Below, in pieces: positions 18,090-25,914 of a stretch of DNA of 64,000 nucleotides (positions are counted from its first letter, which is position 1; every line of letters starts with the position of its first letter). The notes below the pieces were generated by a model. That model worked only from the letters and a program-made list of their open reading frames with translations. It was not told the origin of the DNA and made no database searches. Source of the stretch: Rhodobiaceae bacterium (GTDB taxonomy: Bacteria > Pseudomonadota > Alphaproteobacteria > RS24). The stretch covers positions 1 to 64,000 of the forward strand of contig JAHEGN010000004.1 in assembly GCA_024645085.1 (NCBI GenBank). The letters are read 5' to 3'. Made by a program: the position numbers and the translations under genes.

Positions 18090-19504
18090 AAAAAAAGCTA
18101 ATAAAAACAATAACCAAGTCTCTGCATGGTGGGTGCGTAATTGCGCTTTCGCTGGCTGTGACCTCACAAGCGGCGCTGGCCCAACGCGCCTTTGATACAG
18201 CCCTTGAGCGAGCCTCGGATTTTTCTTCCGAGCGCCCCCTCAAGGGCCTGTCATTGCCGATTTGGGGCGGCGTGCAGCTGGAAGCCATGCAGGTGGAAGC
18301 TGATCACCGACGGATGGAAATTTCCGTGCCCGTGCCGTTCTTGCCAGCGAGCCGTTTCCATCGGTCGGATTATGACATTGAAAGCGCCTATGGCTATGCC
18401 CGTCAAAAGGGCGGTGCGCAGAGCCTGCGCCTATCCTTGCCCTATGGTTTGACACTGGAGGCTGGCTCACGGATTGATTCATTTGGCGGTCGGTATAATG
18501 ATTTTATCGGCTTAACGTTCCGCTGGTCAGATTTACGCCACCATCATCAGCGCGTCGCCGCCTATAAGGGCGGTGAGCTGCCACCGCGCGAGGCCGCGCC
18601 GCGCGACGGACAATTCCCGTGGCTTGGCACGCTTGGCACAGTTGCGCTGATTGCCGCCCTTGCTGGCGGCGGCGGTGGTGGCAGTAGTAGTGCCAGTGCC
18701 AGCAATAATGTAGATGAGGCCGCTGCGACTGATGGTAATTGGCAATTGGTGTGGAATGATGAATTCAGTGGCACCAGTCTGGACACCAGCAAATGGAGCA
18801 TGACCGACAGCTATGGCCGCGACCAATGTTTTGGCGGCGGCAATAATGAGGAGCAATGCTACACTACCAGCAGCAATAATATTGCCGTTGTCGATGGTAA
18901 GCTGGTGCTTATTGCGCGGCCGGAAGCTGGCTTGGATCAGGGGCGCAGCTATACATCGGGGCGGGTGCAAAGCTCTGGCAAGGCTGATTTTACCTATGGC
19001 CGGTTTGAGGCGCGCATTAAATTGCCAGCCGGGAAGGGCTCTTGGCCGGCGTTTTGGATGCTACCGACCGACCGCGCTTATGGCGAGTGGCCGCGCTCGG
19101 GTGAGATTGATGTGATGGAAGCGATTAACCTTGGGGTGAATGGCAATCAGGCGGTGCTTGGCACGTTACATTTCGGCACGCCGCACACCTACATTGGCGG
19201 GCAAACCACGATTGCCGATATTAATGCCTTCAACACATTTGCCGTCGAATGGTTTCCGGATGAAATACGCTGGTCATTGAACGGCGCGCAATATGCTTCG
19301 CGCGGGCAAAGCGAGTGGTTTTCCAGCGGCGCTGCGGGCGACCCAAACGCGCCCTTTGACCGCAATTTTCACATGATTTTGAACTTGGCGATTGGCGGCA
19401 ATTATCCCGGCGCGACGGATGGGCAAAACTTCCCACGGCAGATGGAAGTTGATTATGTGCGGGTCTACCAATGCGACGGCGCCAGCGCCGCAGCGTGCAA
19501 ATAA
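18083..19504 (+). CDS. GH16 beta-1,3-glucanase with unrecognised N-terminal domain
   Basis: This 473-residue protein has a signal peptide to about residue 34 and a region at 36-165 that I do not recognise (rich in alternating polar/hydrophobic residues, ending LTFRW). A hydrophobic stretch then runs into a glycine-serine linker (about 185-205), and a GH16 domain spans about 219-470. The catalytic motif GEIDVMEA holds E341, D343 and E346. The GH16 part resembles the neighbour at 15424, so the two are probably paralogues. The start overlaps the symporter stop by 7 nt, indicating coupling. The N-terminal part may anchor the enzyme at the cell envelope or bind substrate; neither is shown. Product: laminarinase-like, high confidence for the domain, none for the N-terminal function. 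Confidence 0.88.
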   Translation: MVKKKLIKTITKSLHGGCVIALSLAVTSQAALAQRAFDTALERASDFSSERPLKGLSLPIWGGVQLEAMQVEADHRRMEISVPVPFLPASRFHRSDYDIESAYGYARQKGGAQSLRLSLPYGLTLEAGSRIDSFGGRYNDFIGLTFRWSDLRHHHQRVAAYKGGELPPREAAPRDGQFPWLGTLGTVALIAALAGGGGGGSSSASASNNVDEAAATDGNWQLVWNDEFSGTSLDTSKWSMTDSYGRDQCFGGGNNEEQCYTTSSNNIAVVDGKLVLIARPEAGLDQGRSYTSGRVQSSGKADFTYGRFEARIKLPAGKGSWPAFWMLPTDRAYGEWPRSGEIDVMEAINLGVNGNQAVLGTLHFGTPHTYIGGQTTIADINAFNTFAVEWFPDEIRWSLNGAQYASRGQSEWFSSGAAGDPNAPFDRNFHMILNLAIGGNYPGATDGQNFPRQMEVDYVRVYQCDGASAAACK

Positions 19505-19541
19505 GCGCGGCTTATTGGTTGGGGGTAGGGAGAGTTTTTAT

Positions 19542-19985
19542 CTATCCCAAAGTGCGTAAGAATGTTGCAATGAGGGTGAGGGCGGTAATCGCGCTGAGCG
19601 TGGCGTTAATGCAAAACCTTCGCCTCGCCTTTTTTTCCGCTTTTAACTGAGACTCTTCTCTCCAAAATTGTTCGAAACTACGCAACTGTCTTTTTTCCTT
19701 AGGTTGAAAATAGTGGCAGCTGTGCTGAGAGAGATTAATCACATGTTCATTTGCGTCGATGGTATAAAACTCCGATCTACCAAGATTTTCTAATTGAGAC
19801 AAAACTTCAACGCCTTCGTCTACAGTTAAACCGTTGAGGCGGACGGACCATTGATTATGATAACAGCCCGCAAATAGAAAGCTTTCATTGAGTTCTCTTG
19901 GCAAATCTTGAAGTTCATTAAAATGCGATATGTTTCCAGTGCCAATATAGGCACAATTTATGCAGCAGGGTCTAGGCTCGTTCAT
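19542..19985 (-). CDS. Hypothetical protein with N-terminal cysteine motif and C-terminal hydrophobic segment
   Basis: I do not recognise a family. The frame is open upstream into tRNA-Ser, but the ATG at 19985 is the likely start because GGAG lies a few bases before it and a start inside the tRNA gene is implausible. The resulting 147 residues begin MNEPRPCCINCAYIGTG (a CC-x2-C cluster). A soluble middle with a further cysteine/histidine group (SQHSCHYF) and a basic, charged stretch follow, then a final hydrophobic segment of about 20 residues, suggesting a tail-anchored membrane protein. It is convergent with the GH16 gene and sits between that locus and tRNA-Ser, so it is probably unrelated to glucan use. 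Confidence 0.6.
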   Translation of the reverse strand: MNEPRPCCINCAYIGTGNISHFNELQDLPRELNESFLFAGCYHNQWSVRLNGLTVDEGVEVLSQLENLGRSEFYTIDANEHVINLSQHSCHYFQPKEKRQLRSFEQFWREESQLKAEKKARRRFCINATLSAITALTLIATFLRTLG

Positions 19986-20096
19986 GCTCGGCTCCGTTGT
20001 TATTTTTCCGGCAGGTTGAGCATAGGCTGGATGAGCTACGGATACAAACACCGAGGCCCAACCACAGCGCCATAATAATCTCTGATTTTCGGGGAA

Positions 20097-20187
<91 letters not shown>

Positions 20188-20318
20188 ACGGTTTTCTTTA
20201 TATCGTTAGTTCACAGAAACTCAAGCCAATTTCGACACTTTCCTGCCCGCCGCGAAAGATATTCACGGCGCTTCTTATTCCCGCGCGAATCCCTTACATT
20301 CACACCGTGAGTAGAGTG

Positions 20319-21248
20319 ATGGGCGATATGGTGACGATGCAGCAAAAGCGCTATATGGCGCGGATAATTATGGCGATTGCGCTCGGCAGTTTTATGGCCG
20401 CTTGCGCCAGTGCCCCCGTGCCGCGCGAAACCAATGTCGATACCGCCGCCAAAGGGCGGCAAACCGCCGCCGGTGGGATTTATAAAATCGGCACGCCCTA
20501 TAAAATCGAAGACCTATGGTATTATCCGCAGGAAGATACAAATTACGATAATGAAGGTGTCGCCTCATGGTATGGCCCGAAATTCGACGGCCGCCGCACC
20601 GCCAATGGCGAGATTTTTGATATGGATTTACTGACCGCCGCGCACCCAACCTTGCCAATGCCGGTGCGGGCCCGCGTTACCAATTTAGAAAATGGCCGCT
20701 CCGTCGTCGTGCGGATAAATGATCGCGGGCCATTTGCCAAAGATCGCGAAATTGATATGTCACGCCGCGCCGCCGAAGTGCTCGGCTTCAAAGACCAAGG
20801 CACGGCCCGCGTGCGGGTGCAATATCTCGGCCGCGCGCCGCTATTTGATAGCGCCGGTCGGCTTATTCGCGGCACGGAGCCCGAGAGCTTTATTGTCGAA
20901 AAACCCATCACGCCACCGGAAGCGCGGCAAGTGGCGGCGGCGCCGGTCGATGATGTGATGGTGAAGACGGCCGACGGCAGCAGTGTGATAGAGGCGGCCG
21001 AACCAGTAAGCTTTGCCGATAAACGCTATGCGGTGCAGGTTGGCGTGTTTAGCGATTTGGAAAATGCCAATAGTTTGAAAAAATCGCTGGAAACGATTTC
21101 GCCGGTGGAAATTGTCGAGGTCGAGTTAAATGGGGCGGTTTATTATCGGGTTAAAATGGGCGGCGCCAATATTCGCGCCGATGCCCGCGCCACGGTTGAC
21201 GCGCTGATTAAGGCTGGCCATCAAGATGCCGTAATTATCGAGCAATAA
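20319..21248 (+). CDS. rlpA: RlpA-family septal ring lytic transglycosylase, lipoprotein with SPOR domain
   Basis: RlpA proteins act on peptidoglycan in the periplasm, often on glycan strands lacking stem peptides at division sites. This one has a signal sequence ending in MAAC (lipobox-like) and a double-psi beta-barrel domain (GVASWYGPKFDGRRTANGE, then VVVRINDRGPF with the catalytic-type Asp). A C-terminal SPOR domain (YAVQVGVFSDLENANSLKK to the end) binds denuded glycans. The open frame begins much earlier, inside tRNA-Ser on the other strand, so an ATG at 20319, 20328 or 20337 must be the start. I chose 20319 without strong ribosome-binding evidence. A D-alanyl-D-alanine carboxypeptidase follows 15 nt later. 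Confidence 0.9.
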   Translation: MGDMVTMQQKRYMARIIMAIALGSFMAACASAPVPRETNVDTAAKGRQTAAGGIYKIGTPYKIEDLWYYPQEDTNYDNEGVASWYGPKFDGRRTANGEIFDMDLLTAAHPTLPMPVRARVTNLENGRSVVVRINDRGPFAKDREIDMSRRAAEVLGFKDQGTARVRVQYLGRAPLFDSAGRLIRGTEPESFIVEKPITPPEARQVAAAPVDDVMVKTADGSSVIEAAEPVSFADKRYAVQVGVFSDLENANSLKKSLETISPVEIVEVELNGAVYYRVKMGGANIRADARATVDALIKAGHQDAVIIEQ

Positions 21249-21263
21249 GATTGTGAGGAAAAG

Positions 21264-22409
21264 ATGATGAAAATGATAAAAAATTTATTGCTCGCATTGG
21301 CAGTTGTTCTGCCTGTCGGCGCTGCGCAAGCGATGGAGAGCCGCGCCAATTACGCCATGTTAATCGACGCCAAAAGCGGTGTGGTTTTATATGAAAAAAA
21401 CGCTGACGCGCGCATGAGCCCTGCCAGTATGAGCAAATTAATGACTGTGCTGCTGGTTTTCGAGGCGATTGAATCGGGGGCGATTAGCACCGAAGAAGAG
21501 TTTTTTGTTAGCGATAATGCCTGGAAAAAAGGCGGCGCCAGTTCCGGCGGCTCGACTATGTTCTTAAAAGCGCGCTCGAAAGTGGCGGTCAAGGATTTGC
21601 TTCGAGGGGTGATTATTCAATCTGGCAATGATGCGTGCATCGTTTTGGCCGAGGGGATAGCTGGTTCAGAGGAAAACTTCGCTACCATGATGACTATGCG
21701 GGCGCAAGAATTGGGGATGACTGAATCGACCTTCGTGAATGCCACTGGCTGGCCGCATCCCGACCACAAAACATCAGCCCGAGATTTGGCGCTTTTGGCG
21801 CAGGAGCTGATTAATAAGCACTCAAACTATTACTCGTTATTTGCCCAGCGCGAATTCACTTGGAATAAAATTCGCCAAACTAACCGCAATCCACTGCTCT
21901 ATGCCGGTATTGGTGCTGATGGGCTGAAAACCGGCCACACAGAAGACTCCGGCTATGGCCTTGTCGCTTCGGCCGAGCAAAATGGCCGCCGCTTGATTTT
22001 AGTGGTCAATGGATTGGAGTCGAAACGCGAACGCGCCGCTGAAGGTCGTAAGCTGATGACATGGGGCTTTCGCGGTTTCCAAAACCAAACATTGGTTGAG
22101 GCTGGCGATGTGGTGGCCAGCTTACCAGTTTGGCACGGCAGCGAAGCCGAGGTTGAGGTTGTAACAGCTGGGCGCTTTGAAGTGGTCACACCGCATGGCG
22201 GGCGTCGCAAAATGGTGGCAACCATGATTTATGACAAGCCAATTTTGGCGCCTGTTAAACGGGGCGATGTGATTGGTATTTTGAAAGTCACCATGCCGGG
22301 GTTAGCGCCACAAGAAATATCTTTGGTGGCAAAGCAAGATGTCGGGCGCGGCAATTTTATTAGCCGTGCGTTTTCAAGTTTGGGTTATTTAATGTCTGGT
22401 GGTGAGTAA
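21264..22409 (+). CDS. D-alanyl-D-alanine carboxypeptidase (PBP5/6 type)
   Basis: This enzyme removes the terminal D-alanine from peptidoglycan stem peptides in the periplasm. The 381-residue protein has a signal peptide ending AAQA, then the three S11-family motifs: S55-M-S-K58 (nucleophile serine), SGN in QSGNDACIVLAEG, and KTG in LKTGHTEDSG. The C-terminal domain and a final hydrophobic helix (FSSLGYLMSGG) are like PBP5 membrane anchors. The order rlpA, this gene, tmk, holB, metG is a common alphaproteobacterial neighbourhood. The paralogue (dacA, dacC or dacD) cannot be decided. Confidence 0.94.
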   Translation: MMKMIKNLLLALAVVLPVGAAQAMESRANYAMLIDAKSGVVLYEKNADARMSPASMSKLMTVLLVFEAIESGAISTEEEFFVSDNAWKKGGASSGGSTMFLKARSKVAVKDLLRGVIIQSGNDACIVLAEGIAGSEENFATMMTMRAQELGMTESTFVNATGWPHPDHKTSARDLALLAQELINKHSNYYSLFAQREFTWNKIRQTNRNPLLYAGIGADGLKTGHTEDSGYGLVASAEQNGRRLILVVNGLESKRERAAEGRKLMTWGFRGFQNQTLVEAGDVVASLPVWHGSEAEVEVVTAGRFEVVTPHGGRRKMVATMIYDKPILAPVKRGDVIGILKVTMPGLAPQEISLVAKQDVGRGNFISRAFSSLGYLMSGGE

Positions 22410-22410
22410 T

Positions 22411-23034
22411 ATGCGCGGCAAATTTATAAGTTTCGAAGGCGGCGAGGGTGGTGGCAAATCCACACAAGCTGCACGATTGGCAGGGTTTTTACGCAGCAAA
22501 GGGCTTGATGTGATTGAAACCCGCGAGCCCGGTGGCACACAACAGGGCGAAGACCTGCGCGACTTGCTGGTGCAGGGCGACCCCGACCGGTGGTTGCCAT
22601 TGTCTGAATTGCTGATGATGACGGCCGCCCGGGTTGAACATGTGCATCGGCTGATTGAGCCCGCGCTGGCGGCCGGTAAATGGGTGATTTGCGACCGTTT
22701 TATGGATTCGACACTGGCCTATCAAGGCATCGCAGGCGGGCTCGGCTTGAACATGGTTGGCCAATTGCAAGAGCAAGCGGTCGGTAAAGCGGTGCCGGAT
22801 GTCACCTTTTTACTCGATGTGCGGGCCGAAGCCGGATTAAAGCGTGCCGCAACGCGCGGCGGGGCGGCTCGTTTCGAGAAAAAAGGCGCCGCCTTTCATC
22901 AAACCCTGCGTGATGGATTTTTGGCCATTGCCAATGAAAACCCTAGTCGTATTGTAGTGGTCGATGCGGAAGATAGTTTCGAGGCTGTCTGGGGCCAAAT
23001 TGAGCAAGAAATGGCGCGCCGCTTCAAATTATAA
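22411..23034 (+). CDS. tmk: Thymidylate kinase
   Basis: This enzyme phosphorylates dTMP to dTDP. It is 207 residues with the P-loop FEGGEGGGKST at residues 7-17, ETREPGGT, and the DR-x motif in CDRFMDSTLAYQG. The ATG at 22411 is one base after the carboxypeptidase stop and is the natural family start; a GTG at 22399 would add only four residues. It is followed by holB, the usual order. Confidence 0.95.
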   Translation: MRGKFISFEGGEGGGKSTQAARLAGFLRSKGLDVIETREPGGTQQGEDLRDLLVQGDPDRWLPLSELLMMTAARVEHVHRLIEPALAAGKWVICDRFMDSTLAYQGIAGGLGLNMVGQLQEQAVGKAVPDVTFLLDVRAEAGLKRAATRGGAARFEKKGAAFHQTLRDGFLAIANENPSRIVVVDAEDSFEAVWGQIEQEMARRFKL

Positions 23035-23079
23035 CGGCCATGACTTCGACCAATGGCCATGCCTTAGGGCAGAAAGTGC

Positions 23080-24186
23080 ATGACGCGCATGAGCAGCCAA
23101 ATTGATACCAGCGACGAGTTTCCCGATATTGACGGCGATCAAGCGCCGCGCTTTACCAAGGCCTTGATTGGCCATCATGCGGCCCGCCAAACCATGGTGC
23201 AAGCCTGTGAGGGCGCTCGGTTCCCACATGCTTGGTTATTGTCGGGCCCCAAGGGGGTTGGCAAAGCTAGTTTTGCTTATCTCCTAGCGCGCGCGCTGAT
23301 GAGCGCCAAACGACCGCAGGATATGGGCGATTTCTGGCAGGCACATGATAGTGCCGACGGTCATTTGGTGGAAACTGACGCGCATCCTGACATGTTTGTT
23401 TTAAAGCGTCGGTATAATGACAAAACCGAAAAATTTTACGCCGATATTCAGTCCGATGACGTACGGGAACTGAAAAAATCATTTTCTTTGAGCGCGTCGC
23501 GCAGCGGTTGGCGCATTGCTATTGTCGATAGTATCGACGATATGAACAAATTTGGCGTCAATGGCTTGCTGAAACTGCTCGAAGAACCGCCTGAAAAATG
23601 CCTGTTTTTCATTATTTGCCACAATCCCGGACGATTGCTTGACACCATAAAGTCGCGCTGCCGTAGTCTTAATTTTAATGCGCTGACAACCGAGGAGTTG
23701 ACACAGTTAATAACCGAGCAGTCGGCTTCTATCGCTCCCAATGAAGCGGCGGCAGCGGCCTATTTGGCGGCCGGTAGTGCCGGGCGGGCGTTGACTTTGG
23801 TCGAACACGGCGGCATGGATTTGTATCGCGGCATGATTGACGTTTTGGTTGGCTTGCCAAACCCTGACATTGAACGCCTCCACGCACTGGCCAGCCGCTT
23901 TGGCGCCCGCGCTGCGCCTGAGAGTTTTGAGGTTTTTTGCTATTTATTCAGCAATTGGCTGTATCGTTTGATTCATGGGCGGGCAACGGGCGCCTATCCG
24001 CAACCGGTATTTGAGGGTGAGGGCGAGCTTATCGCGCGTATCGGGCCGCAAATGGCGCTTGAACCGGCGACCCGCTTGTGGGAGAAGGTGAACCAAGAAG
24101 CGCGCCAAGTGGTGGCGTTGAATTTGGATAAAAAACAAGCCGTTCTCGGGTGGTTTGATGCGCTCAGCGAGTTGGTGCCGACATAA
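23080..24186 (+). CDS. holB: DNA polymerase III delta' subunit
   Basis: This is a component of the clamp-loader complex that places the sliding clamp on DNA. It has 368 residues, an AAA+ fold with Walker A SGPKGVGKASFAYLLARAL, sensor-type segments (WRIAIVDSIDDMN, NGLLKLLEEPPEKCLFFIIC) and SRCRSLNFNALT. The LLKLLEEPP segment is diagnostic of DnaX/HolB. Alternative ATG codons lie at 23080 and 23089. It is in the tmk-holB-metG order. Alphaproteobacterial HolB is often longer than the E. coli protein, as here. Confidence 0.93.
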   Translation: MTRMSSQIDTSDEFPDIDGDQAPRFTKALIGHHAARQTMVQACEGARFPHAWLLSGPKGVGKASFAYLLARALMSAKRPQDMGDFWQAHDSADGHLVETDAHPDMFVLKRRYNDKTEKFYADIQSDDVRELKKSFSLSASRSGWRIAIVDSIDDMNKFGVNGLLKLLEEPPEKCLFFIICHNPGRLLDTIKSRCRSLNFNALTTEELTQLITEQSASIAPNEAAAAAYLAAGSAGRALTLVEHGGMDLYRGMIDVLVGLPNPDIERLHALASRFGARAAPESFEVFCYLFSNWLYRLIHGRATGAYPQPVFEGEGELIARIGPQMALEPATRLWEKVNQEARQVVALNLDKKQAVLGWFDALSELVPT

Positions 24187-24192
24187 GATTGA

Positions 24193-25755
24193 ATGAATGT
24201 AATGAATAAAGAATTTTTCATAAGTACCGCAATTTCCTACCCAAATGGGCTTCCTCATATCGGCCATGCCTATGAGGTTATGGCAACGGATGCAATTGCG
24301 CGCTATCGCCGTTTGGCGGGTGATAATGTGTATTTTTCGACCGGCACGGATGATCATGGGCAAAAAATGTATCAAACCGCCCGCGACCAAGGCAAAACCG
24401 CGCGCGACTTGGCCGATGAGCTGACGCCAGCCTTTCGCCATATGGCGGAAATGCTGAATTGTAGCCATGACGACTTCATCCGCACCTCGGAACCGCGCCA
24501 TTATGCAGCGGTAAGTGAAATTTGGCGGCGCATTGCCGATAATGGCGATATTTACAAAGATGCTTACGCTGGTTGGTATTCGGTGCGCGACGAAGCATTT
24601 TATGCCGAGGGCGAATTGACCAAAAATGAAGCCGGTGACTTTATATCGCCGCAAGGCACGCCGGTCGAATGGCTGGAAGAAGAGAGCTATTTCTTCAAAT
24701 TATCGGCCTATGAAGACAAATTATTGGCGCATTTCGAAGCCAATGCTGATTTTATCCAGCCGCAAAGCCGTCGCAATGAAGTGGTGCAATTTGTTAAAGG
24801 CGGGCTAAAAGACCTGTCGATTTCGCGCACCGCTTTCGATTGGGGCGTGCCAGTGCCGGGCGACCCGCAACATGTGATTTATGTATGGATGGATGCGCTA
24901 ACCAATTATCTCAGTGTGGTTGGTTTTCCCGATGTGGAAGCGGCTGATTATAAGAAATTTTGGCCCGCCAGCCTGCATGTGGTGGGCAAGGATATCACTC
25001 GGTTTCACGCGGTTTACTGGCCAGCTTTCCTGATGGCGGCGCAACTGCCTTTGCCGAAACATATTTTTGCCCATGGGTTTTTGACTGTGCGCGGTGAAAA
25101 AATGTCGAAATCGCTCGGCAATGTGCTCGATCCGATTACTTTGGCCAATCATTATGGTGTCGATGCTTTGCGTTATTTCTTTTTGCGCGAAGTGCCATTT
25201 GGCCGCGATGGCAGTTTTTCCGATGAGGCGATTGTCAATCGGGTGAATGCCGATTTGGCCAATGATATTGGTAATTTGGCGCAACGTTGCCTGTCAATGA
25301 TCAATAAGAATTGCGACGCCACCATGCCGACGCCAGAAGCTTTGAGCGAAGATGATGCGGCGTTATTGGCGTTGTTTGACGCTTTGCCGGCGCAAGTGGA
25401 GGCGGCAATGGACAAATATGAGCTGCACCAATATCTCGCTTTGGTAATGGACGGGGTTTCGCAAGCCAACCGCTATTTTGCCGCGCAAGCACCATGGGAA
25501 TTAAAGAAGACCGATCCGGCCCGCATGGGCACGGTGCTCTATTGCGCCGCAGAAGCGGTGCGGCAAGCGGCGATTTTGCTGCAGCCAGTGATTCCAGAGG
25601 GCGCCGCTAAGCTGCTAGATTATCTGGCGGTTGAACCGTCAGCGCGCGATTTCAGCCATTTAGGCGCCGTCGGTCGGCTGGCGTCGGGGCAATCATTGGA
25701 CGCGCCACAGGGCGTATTTCCACGCTTAAGCGTGAGCGAAGAAACGGCCGAATAA
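24193..25755 (+). CDS. metG: Methionyl-tRNA synthetase
   Basis: This class I synthetase charges tRNA-Met. The 520 residues carry PHIGHAYEV (HIGH motif) near the N-terminus and [14 protein letters not shown] (KMSKS). [15 protein letters not shown] and [13 protein letters not shown] are also typical. It is the short form without the C-terminal tRNA-binding dimerisation domain. The cysteine pairs of the zinc knuckle found in E. coli-type enzymes are not evident, as in several bacterial subgroups. Start codons at 24193 and 24202 are both possible. It lies 6 nt after holB. Confidence 0.96.
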   Translation: MNVMNKEFFISTAISYPNGLPHIGHAYEVMATDAIARYRRLAGDNVYFSTGTDDHGQKMYQTARDQGKTARDLADELTPAFRHMAEMLNCSHDDFIRTSEPRHYAAVSEIWRRIADNGDIYKDAYAGWYSVRDEAFYAEGELTKNEAGDFISPQGTPVEWLEEESYFFKLSAYEDKLLAHFEANADFIQPQSRRNEVVQFVKGGLKDLSISRTAFDWGVPVPGDPQHVIYVWMDALTNYLSVVGFPDVEAADYKKFWPASLHVVGKDITRFHAVYWPAFLMAAQLPLPKHIFAHGFLTVRGEKMSKSLGNVLDPITLANHYGVDALRYFFLREVPFGRDGSFSDEAIVNRVNADLANDIGNLAQRCLSMINKNCDATMPTPEALSEDDAALLALFDALPAQVEAAMDKYELHQYLALVMDGVSQANRYFAAQAPWELKKTDPARMGTVLYCAAEAVRQAAILLQPVIPEGAAKLLDYLAVEPSARDFSHLGAVGRLASGQSLDAPQGVFPRLSVSEETAE

Positions 25756-25914
25756 ACGCCACACTTGATTTTTTGAGAAATGACCTCGATACCCATGCGC
25801 ATTTTGTTGTTTTTCTGCAACAATACGCTACTCTGAAGGTATCAGAGCCGAAAAACTGTTGCATAGTGGCGACGGTTTTGGCGAGGCTAACAGTGGTGGA
25901 AGACAAGGTAGTGC

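Noticed and set aside
19519-19550. TTGGG...CCCAA imperfect stem after the second GH16 gene
   Set aside because: The pairing is interrupted and the T-run lies inside the loop, not after the stem, so I do not call a terminator.
25804-25823. TTGTTG/CAACAA inverted repeat between metG and ntrY
   Set aside because: Six-base weak stem, no following T-run, and no resemblance to a known operator; probably chance.
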